Below are positions 46,034 through 57,975 of a DNA stretch of 64,000 nucleotides, in pieces. The notes beneath the pieces are model-generated. The model made no database searches, was not told where the DNA came from, and saw only the letters and a program-made list of their open reading frames with translations. Both the position numbers and the translations under genes were made by a program. The stretch is from Scedosporium boydii (lineage: Eukaryota > Ascomycota > Sordariomycetes > Microascales > Microascaceae), in assembly GCA_002221725.1 (NCBI GenBank), contig NJFT01000049.1, positions 146,940 through 210,939 on the forward strand, given 5' to 3'. The number at the start of each line of letters is the position of its first letter. Within the stretch, counting starts at the first letter, position 1.

Positions 46034-46938
46034 TCAGCCCCTCTGATTAGTCGTCGGAAGTTCCGCGACTGGACGTGGCGTATCCATCTCATGATACACC
46101 GGCGGCTTCGGTGATGGCGTTTGAGCCCAACCTTCCGGCGTGTGCCACTCCGCTTGGGAATGCACGTAACTGGCGGTCCTCGGCTCAGAGGGTACTGCAT
46201 TATTCCTAGCGCTTCGTTTCTTGAAGATAATATAGCTTATAAGACCTGAAATGAGAGCCACTAAAGGAATGCCAAGACCAAGCCCAAGCCCAAGACCTAG
46301 TCGGAGACTGGGATCCGAGGCGTTAGACGCAGAATTGCCATCCGTATTGCTTGTAGCTATCGCCGGTGATGAATCTGAGGAAGTCGGTCCGCTGCTAGAG
46401 CTCGTCGAGGAAGTCCGTGTGCTGCTGGAGCTGGTCGAGGAAGGTTGGTCGCGGGTGATGTTAAAATAATGGGAGGTGAAGCCCGAGTCTCCGGATCCGT
46501 CGAATCCTATCCCGAAGAAGAAGATGGGCGACTCGTCGAGGTCGAGACCGTATGTTTGGACTTTCCAGGTCGTGCCGCCGGGTTCTGGATCGCCTCTCCC
46601 CTTTGCTAGAATACGCATTGCGGGTTAGAACAAACATGAAATCCGCCAGGCGCCACGATGCAGCAATTCGGAAAGTTTGACCGCGTTTCCTTACTGAGAA
46701 TCGGGGTGCCGTCCCCCCTAGCGCCTCCATTGAGGAACTGCTGCCAAAGCGTCAAAGTATAACTAGTCATCCCCGTACTCCATTTCAGCTCCTCGGTAGC
46801 TCCTAATGTGAGGACAACGTTGTCGGTGTAGAAGAGGGAGGGCCCAGACTTGGGGGGATGTGAAAAGATGCCGTTGCTGTCGATGGCTGTCGCGAGCCCG
46901 CATAGCCCTAGCAGCGATATGACCCAAGGGAGATGCAT
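46034..46938 (-). CDS. Single-pass, Ser/Thr-rich cell-surface protein (Mid2/WSC-sensor-like layout)
   Basis: Two exons (46938-46695, 46605-46034) give 271 residues; the join reads TPILTKGRGDPEPGG. A signal peptide (MHLPWVISLLGLCGLATA) precedes an ectodomain of about 140 residues with LKWSTGMTSYTLTLWQQ and TWKVQTYGLDLDESPIFFFG. A Ser/Thr-rich linker (about 155-200) that should be O-mannosylated follows. Then come one transmembrane helix (LGLGLGIPLVALISGLISYI), a basic stop (FKKRSARNN) and a cytosolic tail of about 50 residues rich in Pro. The layout matches fungal wall-stress sensor-like proteins, but no WSC Cys pattern is present. The start at 46938 places the signal peptide at the N-terminus. 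Function not known. Confidence 0.7.
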
Positions 46939-49012
46939 CTTAAAGCCCGGGAAATCTCTGGCATGCCCTACAGAAATCAGGCCGTCGGAAGCGCAGCATT
47001 GGTGGTGTGAGGCGAAGGAAACCGTCAAAATTGTTCTTTGAAGTGGAAGGGGGGGCGCGAATTAATTTGGGGGGTTTTGTGTACATGCAGACGACACTGT
47101 CGCTCTGGACCATCCATGGCAGTGCAATAAGGATGACATGACTGGACCTGGCTGAGCGCGTATAAACACCCTTGTCCGTCTGCCCTGGTACATCCATCAA
47201 TTCAATTGATGCGACGTCCTAACCCTAATTTCCAACCTGCGGTAGAATAACTTACAACATGCCTACTAATCCGCCTCGATATATATATAGACTAATAATA
47301 AATATTATTCAAATTAGCTCCTCGGGCATAGGTCGCGTACTTACTTTCAACTCTCGTGGCTATATTTTCCTTGCCTCAAGTCCTCTCCGAGGCAGTCGAG
47401 GAGAAGCTGAGCGCTACCATCCATGGAGCATGTACGAAGTAGCTACCCTGGGACAGCGTGGTATCCAGTTCCTTGGTTTTTCCAAACTCGTCCTAGGGCT
47501 GACTGACCCACTCTCCCATTTGCATTCTCATTCGTAGGTGCCAGGTTAGCCAGGTACTAATGTGAATCCTCCCGGATCCTCCAAGGCTGGGGCGGCCGCC
47601 GGACCCCCTAAAAAAGTGATGGCATCCTGCGAAGTAAACTAAAACAAAAGCCATGATTGTCCGCCTCAAATACCTTGCCGTCGTTGGTCATCGCACCATC
47701 ATCTCTTCATTTTACTCCATTCTCTTCCACCTTTTAGAACACCGCCGAAGCGGCGTGTGCCTCAGCGCAACGATCAATGACGAGCATTTGATCTTGAGCG
47801 CCCACGTCCCGGGTGTGCTCCCGGCGACCGCCGCCGCTCTTGCAGCAGCGCTGCCGATCGACGTGCATGCCGTCCACCGCGCCTGCTCTACGCGACGGCC
47901 AACCCTCGCGAACGCCCATTATTCGACCCACGATGTAGGCACAACAATATACGTTCCGAGAGGGGTATCTATTGCTGGAGCATTTTTCACAGGAAGCAAG
48001 AGGGTGTAGAATGTGGATGTTTAGATCGAGACTGGGACTGAATACATAGTTCGTAGTCTCATTCGCCCAGCACTTTGCGGAATCATTTTCACGTGAATCA
48101 CCACACATTGCCAATCAGCGATCAGCGCAAAACAAAGGTCCTCCCTGGCAACGTAGGTACCCTAAATAATCGGGAACTCAACTGTCGGATGCAGGCATTA
48201 CCATTGCCGTCCTGCACAATGTACAAACGCCAGAACGAAAATGCAGCTTACCAGTATCTGGTCACTCCCCTCTCCCAGCGACGTGTTGTATCGCACAGTT
48301 CATTCTTATTTTGTTCATACTTGTGTTCTAGAACCGAAAATACGGATGGGGCTATCAATGATCAGCAACGTGCGTGTCTATTTAGAAGAGTGGGTTGTTG
48401 CGAAACCTGTGGGAAGAGTGTATCATTCTTCATCTCGCCAAGCCATTTATGATATCCATTTTACTCCCCACGCACCTGCCCCGGCCCTGTAAGCACGCCC
48501 TCCATCAGGACGGCTGTATGCGTTCACTATATTCACCATCGCGCCTTTTTCGCCACGGCTATCCAACAAGCTCTCCTGTCCCCCCACCTTAGTCGTCAAA
48601 GCCGCTACTTCCTTGGCGCAGATATATTGGTATGTACTTAGTATGAGGAAATAGCCCGGCGGACTTCTCAATCGCCCGGCTGCTGATTAGACTATCACCC
48701 GTATTCTTCTGCATGGACCCCAGTCCAGTATCGATCTTCAGTCAAACAGAAGTGGTAAAGGTGCCTCTAATATTAGGACACCACTACCCTTAAGCGATAA
48801 AGATAGTCAGGAGCGCACCTTTCTTTACGAACAACCCCTTCAGCTCAAGTGGAGAGCAAGCTTCCTCGGAGGAGCCACCAGGACTCCCTTCCACTCTGAC
48901 GTCTCACCACTTTGCGAAGAAACATACAAACTCACTCATTGATATAAACCCACTCCTCCGCACTCTCATTGTCCCTCATATCCCAGTCCCATCAGAGACC
49001 CCGATGGACTCG
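46939..49012. other. Intergenic, no gene supported
   Basis: About 2.1 kb. A telomere-like CCTAACCCTAA is at 47218-47228. The longest frames (47653-48009 and the overlapping 47734-48114 antisense) have no domain, no splice extension and odd composition. I see nothing convincing. Confidence 0.45.
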
Positions 49013-52000
49013 CTATAAACTATTCCGCCTCATTCGTTTTCGAGGCGGACGTGGTTGTGGCTCTTCATCCCCGTCAGTCCACAAGGGAACATAAAATTCG
49101 CCGCGCAGAGCTAACATCCTCTTCCTTTTCTTCGTGACCACACATTCATCGGAATTCCCAGGTTGCCCATGGTCGTCAAAAGTCTCATCCTCCCACGTGT
49201 CCTTGGCACATTCCTCCTCGAACTTCTTGAGTTGGGAAAGCATCCCGCCTACGCCCTCAAACGATTCCCTGAAGGTCTCACTCAGAAATAGCTCATCGAG
49301 AACTTCGCTGATTATCTCGTCCGCGATGTGTCTTTCCCTCAGAGCATAAGTTAAAATGGCGCGTTCAAGGATATCCCCGTGAGGGAACCGAAGAGTGTCT
49401 GTGCTCGAGGATTCTTCGAGCCACTGTGGACAGTCTGAGCGTGCAATCGTCATTCGGCAGTGGTAACAGATTCCCTTCCGAAGGGTAGAAGCGCATGCCT
49501 TGCAGGAAGTAATCCCGCTCTTCCGGCGGTCTTCCATGACAGACTGCCAATATCAAAACTCCCTCATTAGAATCTTCCCCGAGATGAACATGCGAGATTT
49601 CAACTCTTTCAAGCTCAAGCCCCTCCTCACCCTCCGAGGGTCCATCCAAGGGATGATGTTTCTTGTATGGAGGTAGTTCCCAGAGGCCCCTTGGCGGCGT
49701 GGTGATCCTTGCCTAGTTGGTGGCGGTGCTCCTAGGTGCGCCATGAGGTCATGGAATGGAGATTCAAATTCGGTGCTCGGCAGGTATACGCCGTAGGTAT
49801 GATGGATATTCCACGGGACGACGAGCCTGGCTAGAATCCTTGCCCCCCTCTCCAGCCCGTGGGTCAAAAGGCTTGGCTGTTCATTGTCTCTCGTGGTATG
49901 ATAGACGTCATGATCCTCAAATGTTTTCTTGATAATGAACCCCAAATCTTCCATGTCCAGATCTTCGGGGTTCCCTTCTGTAAAGTATGCGCAGACGTCC
50001 GGATGGGCGTTAGACGGGTAGGTACGATCAGTGCCGGCATGTATCAGGATGCAGCTTCGATGAGAAGCCTGCAAGAAATTCGGGATTAGTGCAGATACGT
50101 AGTGCCAGTATTCGGTTTCCTTCTGCCTGGGCGGTTTGAGAACCCGTTCACATCGTGACGATAGTCTGAGAAATCCCTCCCGGGGCTCCTGGATTCCTCG
50201 TTTGAAGTTTTCGTAGATCCCATAGACTATGGCTCGTTTCTCGCCAGTATCTCGAAATAGATCAATCAAGCCGTGGGCATCACCAGTGATCATGAGAGCC
50301 ACTCGAGTGATGGCAGCGAGTAGCAGCTGTTCCGGAGAGCGGGATCGGAGATAGCTCATAATTGTTGATAGACGGCGATGATTTAGGAACGGGCGAGGCG
50401 AATGTTTCGGAGCCGGGTAGCGTTGGAGGTGCAGTTGAGCAGCCTGCTGGTGAAATCGGCAGAGAGTTCCGTTTGCCTGCGCATGGGCGCAAAGCTTGGC
50501 TTGTTCGGCAGTCGAGATGAGAGCCCATACATCTTTGGCCACGGCTATAGTGAATAACTCTCGAATCAAATGCCAATCCGGAGACAGGTACGTAGTGTAT
50601 GAGGAAATCGTATAAAACAACGCCTTCTGACCATGACTTGGTGGCGGATGGCGAGTGGTCCCTGTCCAGTCCTGCTCCATCATCTCTATCCCTTCCTGGT
50701 CCATAAACACAGCGAACGGCCGCTGTGATAGAATGAGACTAAATATTGTCCGTCTGGTGGCTAAGTTTGTCGACGAATATAGCGCCGTCAAGGTGTCGCG
50801 AGTGAGGAATACGCAGCAGTACTTCGATTCCACGAAACTAGCGTGTCGAACGACGCCGGACGAACAGTCGAGGTCCGTGAATAACTTGCGGGCGGCCATG
50901 TAATGGTCAAAATTTTTGCCGCCTCCTATTTGGTCTAGCGAATTGCCAACCCCGCGAATAGAGGGTATGTCGGTGTCTGTGCATATGACTGAAACTGCCC
51001 CGTTCTCACTAGATGCGAGAAGGCGAAGTTCCCGGAGGATATCTTCACGATAGATATCACGCGCCCAGTCGAAGACATAGTCTACGATGAGGAGCAGCTG
51101 CAGAGCTCCATCTAGGGTCAGAATAGAACCTCTCCATAAGTCAATTATGCACTAGCAGCAAGTGTTAGTCGATCTATAGACAGGAAAAGAAAAGAACGAC
51201 AGCTTATTACATATTCAATCTCACCAACAGTGCGTGGCTTAGGAAGTGCATCCTGCATGTACGCTACGCACAGCCTCCATTCTTCGCCTCGGTTCAGAAA
51301 GAGCCACACAAGTGGACCAGAGTGCCACTTCGATGATCGTCCGTTGGCTATGCGGAGCTTGTTCTAAGCGTCGAGGAACGTCTTGATCGGAAACGCAGTT
51401 TGCATCTTGATCGAGTGCCAGTCACTAGGGGATGTGCCAGACTTGGCTTCGAGGACAATGAATGGAAACAGCAGGGGCTCTCCATCTTCTTTCATCGGCG
51501 ATGGGTTTAGAAGCTCGTGGACTTGTCTATCGCCCTCTTCGTGCGCTACAGTGTCGTAAAGGAGATCCTCAAAGTTTCTGGTTTGTCGAAGTCCATATAC
51601 CGCGTCCGGTTGCTCGGCTTTTGGAAGTTTTTTCTGTAATTCTGGGTCGTGGTGTACCTGTTCTTGCTCGCGATGGTTGAAGAGAGGGTTCAGACCGATT
51701 GCCTCGACGCTGTACGGGCGCGTCATTGATTAGCCATGGCCATATAAACATTGCCAGATGGGGTACACTTGCTAATCTCCGGCGCGGGCTGCACGAGAGC
51801 ATCGACAGGGTTCTCTTCCCTGCTGACGCCGTCTCAAGGCCGTCACGGAGCGACTCTCAGCCTCGGGCTCCTCGGGTCGTGATGCTTCGATTTCTGAGCG
51901 CCACATCCGGCCGCGACAATTACGGCTTAAGGCGTTCATAAAACAGTTAAAAATTATTCTCTAGACGCGAAAGGGAAAGTAATGCACGACCTTCACCTAC

Positions 52001-52308
52001 CAAGCAACTTCAGCGGAAAATCTAGCAAACACCAAGGGCTCACAGGCAAAGCGCCAGCTTGCCTCGTTGCGACGCCTACATCTCGTCGCTTTCTCCACTA
52101 GAAGCTTTGCCTGGCTCTTCACTTCCAACTTCCATGGCTCGCTTACATTCGCCTTCGGATCGATCGCGTACGCGTCGAATGTCTTCGAACCGAGTTCTTT
52201 GGCATGCGTCAAGGTGGTTTTGTGGGGTTCCGGCCATCGGGACTCCGGGATCTCGCCGGGAAGTTTAATCCGATAGACCTTGGCGAGTCTCTCGAGCTGG
52301 ACGAGGAC
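49013..52308 (-). pseudogene. Large conserved fungal gene of unknown function, interrupted by stop codon(s)
   Basis: I know this protein type only as a conserved fungal hypothetical. Segments in consistent phase on the minus strand are 52308-52001, 51925 to about 51780, about 51715-51211, 51151-49631 and 49543-49013. In-phase introns are clear at 51210-51152 (59 bp) and 49630-49544 (87 bp, branch CTAAT). Readable parts: KTFDAYAIDPKANVSEPWKL, ACRNCRGRMWRSEIE, FPFIVLEAKSGTSPSDWHSI, then after a TAG (51366-51364) KLRIANGRSSKWHSGPLVW, LLLIVDYVFDWARDIYRED, and a C-terminal CKACASTLRKGICYHC zinc-ribbon-like pair. The TAG stands where Gln (CAG) would fit, and further stops lie in the poorly resolved 5' part (51780-51715). 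The ExK in VLEAKSG recalls PD-(D/E)XK nuclease folds; that is only an inference. Either a decayed gene or one with base errors. Confidence 0.55.
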
Positions 52309-52939
52309 CTAAGGTGTCAACGACATTTCGACGGCTCATAACACGGATTTCCCTTTTTAATGCACTGAGAGCGAAATAATGTTGGTCAAGTCTCTCAAAC
52401 CGACGCCGCCGCCTCATAATTCTAGAGGGCTCCCCCTGTCGTCTTATAGTCGCCGGGATAGCTGAGGCTGAGCAGCGGGCAGAGAATAGGCAGCATTCTC
52501 CCGAACCAACTGCACTCCGTCTTGTCCCTCGCATGACATTGTTATGCACGAAGAACCAACTGCATGAAGGATCACACCTCCGTCCGAGAATGACAAGGCA
52601 AGCAGTGGCATTCATTTACCCGCATATATGCGTATATAAGGGCTAAATCTGATATTTGCGATTATTGGAGGAAAGGAAGGGGAGGGGAGAGTTGGCAAAA
52701 ACAATAATATCGAGACCCCATGACATGGCCGATACCAAGGATGTCCTGGAAAGAGAGCCAATTGGGGAAATTATCAAGACAATTCATACGCATTTCACGG
52801 AGCCGCTGTTCACTATGAAGTAGCTGCCCGACAGTTTAGGCGGGTGATGAGACAGTCTATTTATATTTCTTCGATCTTCAGACAAACACACGTAGGGCGG
52901 GAGGATGCCTCTCAAATGGAATATCGTCACCGCAAAATC
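52309..52939. other. Intergenic
   Basis: 631 bp. The frame at 52265-52615 (minus), with an Arg-rich patch, may belong to the 5' end of the neighbouring damaged gene, but I could not connect it. Otherwise nothing is seen. Confidence 0.4.
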
Positions 52940-53731
52940 TCAGTCGACATTCTTCTGCGCATCCTTGAACTCACCACGCTCCTGCACCAACGACGACACG
53001 GCCTTGGCAGTCTCCGACTCCAACGCCTTGAAGCCCGCAATGACGCCGTCACGATCGCCCTTCCTCATCTCCTGACTCATCTTAAACTTGCCCTCCAGCT
53101 TCGTAATCTCAATCTCGATACCGATAATGTTCTTCTTTAACAGCTCGATGTACTTGTCCGGAGAATCCGAGACCTTCCAGGGCCCCGGACGTCCATCCTC
53201 GCCCGTGAACCCCATGATACCGGTCTCCATGGTTTGGGACAGGTCTCCAATCTGCTTCTGCAGGTACGCAGAGGTCTCCTCGGACTTGGAGTCAAAATAT
53301 ACCTTTGCCCTGCCGTAGACCTGCACGGCGGCGTAGTTCCACGTAGGCACAACCTTGCCGGTCGATGGCTTCGTCTCGACGTAGAACTTGGGCGTGACGT
53401 AGTGATGCGGTTCTGCCGTGAATAAGACGAGCACATCCGTCTCGACAACGTTTCCCGGGTTCGGTCGGGACTCTGAAGGTGTCAAGTGCTCGATCATGGC
53501 CTTGCTTTGGGGGTTTTGACGAGCCATGTGGCCGCGGAGTCGGCCGAGGTGGGGTTCGCTGTCATCGGCGGCATCTCCGTCAACGTCAAGAACCCAGGGG
53601 ATGTGGCTGGATTGCAGGAGGGGGAAGTTTGGCGAGGAGATGGCCGTGGTAATGACACCGAGGGGGTTGTCGCGGATGAGCTGCTGGAGCACGGGGATCC
53701 GTCGCTCGGCGTGGACTGGTGGGATATACAT
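52940..53731 (-). CDS. PaiB-like FMN-binding split-barrel protein
   Basis: A single-exon gene for 263 residues, intact. It begins MYIPPVHAERRIPVLQQLIR and continues PLGVITTAIS, SSHIPWVLD, LRGHMARQNP, VLVLFTAEPHHYVTPKFY and VPTWNYAAVQVYGRA, the order of blocks in the PaiB / putative FMN-binding domain family. The C-terminus has the helical KMSQEMRKGDRDGVIAGF. In Bacillus, PaiB was described as a transcriptional regulator; in fungi the proteins are generally annotated as FMN-binding with unknown role. The length and conserved blocks are normal for the family. No link to the biosynthetic genes is visible. Confidence 0.85.
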   Translation of the reverse strand: MYIPPVHAERRIPVLQQLIRDNPLGVITTAISSPNFPLLQSSHIPWVLDVDGDAADDSEPHLGRLRGHMARQNPQSKAMIEHLTPSESRPNPGNVVETDVLVLFTAEPHHYVTPKFYVETKPSTGKVVPTWNYAAVQVYGRAKVYFDSKSEETSAYLQKQIGDLSQTMETGIMGFTGEDGRPGPWKVSDSPDKYIELLKKNIIGIEIEITKLEGKFKMSQEMRKGDRDGVIAGFKALESETAKAVSSLVQERGEFKDAQKNVD

Positions 53732-56138
53732 ATTGTGGGTGTTGTGGTTGGAGGGGCGGAGAGGGGGAGAAAGAAGAAATTGGAATTGGAATTGGCTTGC
53801 GAGACGGGCTCACGGTTGTGAAAATGGGTGCTCGGTCTGATCACTTTTGGTCTTACGAATCCTCTTGTTCGTTCTGTCTCTGGGTGAATCCGTCGAGATA
53901 TATAGTCGTTGCTCCCAACAGGATAGAACGAGGGAGGTCGGACCTCGACGGTTGCTTTCTCTCCCCCGCGGAAATGCACCAGCCAATAGTGGGGTCAACC
54001 AAAAGGGAATCTCAAATGCTAGCTTGAAAAGTGGATAGAACTTTGTCGCAATCCGATTGATCATCCGATGTTTTCTCTCGTTAATTGTGTGTCATTGTCA
54101 GGGCGCGCAGCCAATCACCTTGGAGATATTGTCATGGGAGTCATTGCTCCCCTCCACCTTCCGCGGTTCAGCGCTGCCTTTAATTCAGGTACCCTAAATC
54201 TTATTAATCAACAACGTTCAACACATTCCGTCTTTGTGGAATCAGTCTTTCCCAATCCGGGCATCACAACGAACCTCGAAGAAGAGAAATACCAAGCCTT
54301 TTGAGTTTTGACTCACGGCGTGTCGTTCTTGACTCAGATTCTCAGGCCCAGAACCAAAACTCCACCAATGCCAAGGCAAACCCTTCCTGTCTGGGGACAG
54401 AGAAAGCAACACTACGTGACGACTCGGGGAAAGCAACAGCCGCGGAGGGTCTTCCAGATAAACCTTGGCTAGTGTCTGGCTTTTCAACGTGATCTGTGGG
54501 AAAAAGTTTGCTCCATGTTGCCGCAGTTTCGAGGAAGAGGATTGGTAGATCGGGAGATTGGCAGGCGAGGAGACTGGTCGATCGACTGATCTTAGAGGAC
54601 AGGACCGGGGGGGGGGACAAAAAGAAAAAGGTGGTAATAGGGAGCGAAGTGAAGTCCTCGCAGCCGGTCAAGGAGACTCAAAGTGGCCCAAATGATATAT
54701 TCGTCGGCTCCAACAGCTCTATATCCACTTCTGTGTTCCTAGATGTCTTCAACCGCTCTCCTTGTGAGATGAGAGCAATACGGTCATACCAAATTCAACG
54801 GCAACCCCGAACATGAAAGCCCAACGTACCTCGCCCGTAGTCCACCAGCCCAGTAGACTCATCGGGTTTAAGATGATAGAAAGACTGCCTTAGACAAACA
54901 ACTGAAAAGAAGCGTGTGTGTGTGTGTGAGTGTGTTGGTGTTTTAATCCCGCTTTATATTAATCCGCCAGAGTATCAAAGCTCTTTCCCGATGTCAGCAT
55001 ATGCGTGAATGTCGGCGAGCAGGCCACTTCGATCTCTCTTCCCAACCCAGACTTGCACCGACTCAGCCTATTGTTTTAGGGATCCACCTCTTCGAATGCA
55101 TCTGCTTTACCCTAGGTCCCACAACCTAAGGGATGCGAGAAAAGTGGGTTGGGAGGTATAAAGAAAAGGCCGGTAAGGAGCGGAACTTGTAAACATGAAG
55201 TGGTCGTCTCGTCGGTCGTAATTCTCCAACAATAAAGAGCCAAGGGGCCTGCTCGCCTCATGCTCATGTCCGTGTTCCTCCGTCCTCGCCGGTTCGAAAA
55301 GCAGGTAATCCGAAAAGAGGTATAAAATCCCCCTACGACACCCGCCGTCTAGCCTGAAAAGCTGGTGCGTAGCCGGCGAAGGGGAGGGAGAAACGAAACA
55401 AGCATGTCAGCCACTGTTTGATAAATATTGACGGCATTCCTACCATTTGTTTTGGCCGTGGTTTTATGTTGCGCATGGAAATGTCTTTTTTCGTCTCCGC
55501 TCGTCCGGACTTCCCAGATGCTACATCATCATAATCATCATCATCATCATAGCGCGTCCTTCCAGGTCGCGGCGATGTCTCCTCCATCTCAACCCACCCG
55601 CATACCGTCGATCTTCAACTAGCCACGGTTAATGTGACGACAAACCTGCGTCCAAGTTGCATCGTTCAGAAATAGTTCAGAGCCTGAAGGGATACTCGGC
55701 ACGGCGGGGAAGATATGGCCGGGAAACCCACGCACTATTCTCGGCGAATGGGAACCGCACCGATCAGCCATCAGCCGCCATGCTGACTCCGATCTCTTGC
55801 CCACAGCTCGCTCCGCCGCTGACCGGTCGGGTTGTCAGGCAGCCATTCCTCTTTCCTTTCTTTCAGAGGCGAGCATGCGGCTGGTCGGGCGTTAACTTCA
55901 GCGTAGGGCGAAATCAGAAAAGATCATCAAATATCAAAACAATCGAGGGCTACGGAGTGAGTGTATAAAGAGAGTGACTCCTCTTCTCGGGGTTTATTTA
56001 CCTGACCAGACTCTGACCCTCGCCTCACATTTGCATACCTCTCTAGGAAAAGAAGAAATCTATTTTCATAACTCCTGGAAGCCCGACTTTTTAAACTCCT
56101 TTCAACTCCCTTGATCCCATTTCTTTATCTCTAAGACC
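53732..56138. other. Intergenic with simple repeats
   Basis: About 2.4 kb with no supported gene. It holds a GT run at 54914-54928, a G run at 54608-54616 and an imperfect CAT repeat at 55524-55550. Overlapping frames on both strands at 53486-54816 look like shadows or chance. Confidence 0.45.
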
Positions 56139-56741
56139 GTGCCCATTCCCGAGGACCAAACCGTTAGTAAAATTCACCCACTGTGACATGAAGATAGTAG
56201 AACTGCGATTCTAACATCAATATCAGATAATCACGTCACCCTGCGGGCTCTTGCCTACGGAGAATATACCTGGAAGGCCACTCAAGATAAGATCGGCGTC
56301 CCTGCTCCTCCCGCAGGTAGAAAGAGTTACAGGACCTTCGATGCCACTACCATGGCCATCAGGGCATGTATTCCCTGCCCTGCCCTAGTCACCAGAAGAA
56401 AAGAGTATAAAAAAGCGCATATCTCAGTAATATCACATAGACAGGAGTTGCTGACGTTTTTTTTTTTTTTTTATTCCGTTTGCTCTTCTTCCTTTCAAGT
56501 CTAAGGATTTGTCCAAACCGACAACTGGGATCTTACCATCACTGCCACCATCGCCGATGCAAATACAGGGATTGTCAACGGAGATATAACGGACGGTGTC
56601 GACATTGAGGTTGACCTATTGATCGTAAAGGGGAGCCTGAAGGTTTATCTCAAGAATGACTCCGAAATCCGTCTTCGGCGTCACATTGAGTTTACTTATA
56701 CGTATGAGTCCGACGGCGACGACTGGATTGGTTCCCTTTAG
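56139..56741 (+). pseudogene. Hidden three-exon gene for a protein of about 117 residues, no visible ATG
   Basis: Three segments, 56139-56166, 56227-56316 and 56506-56741, join in perfect phase (28+90+236 = 354 nt) across GT-AG introns of 60 and 189 bp. The reading is PIPEDQTVNNHVTLRALAYG, EYTWKATQDKIGVPAPPAGF, VQTDNWDLTITATIADANTG, then VDIEVDLLIVKGSLKVYLKN and EFTYTYESDGDDWIGSL to a TAG. This looks strongly protein-like, with alternating beta-strand-type segments, and resembles small uncharacterised fungal proteins I have seen. No ATG opens exon 1: a GTG stands where Met would be expected, and an in-frame TGA lies upstream. The start is therefore lost, non-AUG, or in an unseen upstream exon. 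Intron 2 has a T16 tract before its acceptor. Function unknown. Confidence 0.5.
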
Positions 56742-57975
56742 AAGAGAAAAGAACATATGTTGTCGATACCCCGTAAACAATGCGCCCCTAAGATTATTTC
56801 GTCTCGCCTCTCTCTCTTCCTCCCTGTCCCTCTCCCTCCCCCCCTGTGTGCCTGTGTGTGACTTTCTGTCTGTCTGTCCGCCTCTCTCCCTCCGTTCCCA
56901 TCTAGGTGAGTCGACTTCTTTTGGCCATAAAATGCAACGTTTTTCCTACTCGTTTTTTTTTTTTCTTTTTCTTTTTTTAAGCGAAAACAAGCCATCTAAA
57001 TATTCCGATCGCGCACCTGTTTCGAGGGATGCCGTACCTCACCGCGCGGTTCTCGCGGGATGGCACTGGCGGTAGCATGGAGGGCAGCCGTACTGGAGGA
57101 GGGCGCCACGAGCCCTTTCTTCTCCTTCCTTAACCAACTTTACCCATTCAGCGGGGGCCGATGGCTGGTGATGTACTGGAGGCCCCTAGATCTTGCCCTG
57201 CTGCTAGCAACTGTCCTCACAAGTTGCCGAGATGGCCGCAAAGCCACGTAGGTTAGAGGGCGGATTAAATAGGGCGAGGGTGAGGACTAAAGCAAGCTTC
57301 CGGCCCAAGTCAGCAAGATTGAGAGAAGGCGCCGACTGTTCTGCTCATCTCCGGAGGGGCCTGTCAGTATGACGTGTGATGAGCTGGGTTATGATTCCTT
57401 CTCTATTAGCGCAAGTAGATGAAGCCGGTTTTCTTCGGCGTCGATGGCATAGTCGACGCCTTGCGAGGAAATGTTAGCACGCCGAAAGGGAAGTGAGGGG
57501 GGAACGAATATCGATAGGTACCTACACAGGGCCGTCATGGCGTTCGAGGGTAAGGCCAGAGCGAGAGTCGACCAATGTCATAGATGTGGGATACTCTTTC
57601 TTACTGGAGAGAATCGAAGTTCCCTGGAACAGGGTAGTGGAACCTTACCGACTAGCCGCGAGGGTTGGGCACAATCCTCTAAACTAGATTGGGAAGAAAG
57701 TCGCCGGACCCACGGACCTACTTCTAGCCGGGCCGGCCTCGTCAGTCTTCGAGTCTCCAAGCAAGGTTGTAGGTGAGCCGAGGCTAAGAAGTTGAGCGAC
57801 AGAATCTCTATCATTCCGTCGCGATGGCGGAGTAGACAACTATTAAAAGAAATAAAAACTTGCTTTAGGACAGCCTCCATACTCGGTCCTGGCATATTAA
57901 TCTTCATAGACATCTGAGTCTAGAACTCTCCCTTCTTACTCTCTACCCCACCGTTCTTCTCGCGCATCTCAAAGA
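56742..57975. other. Intergenic, promoter side of the first dehydrogenase
   Basis: About 1.2 kb with pyrimidine-rich stretches (CT-rich at 56808-56900, T-rich at 56952-56980) and no supported gene. Confidence 0.45.

Noticed and set aside
47653..48009. Open frame of 118 codons on the plus strand with an Ala-rich middle
   Set aside because: An antisense frame of equal quality overlaps it; no domain, signal or splice support.
54914..55550. CRISPR-like or satellite array
   Set aside because: Only simple GT and CAT microsatellites; no spaced direct repeats, and the genome is fungal.
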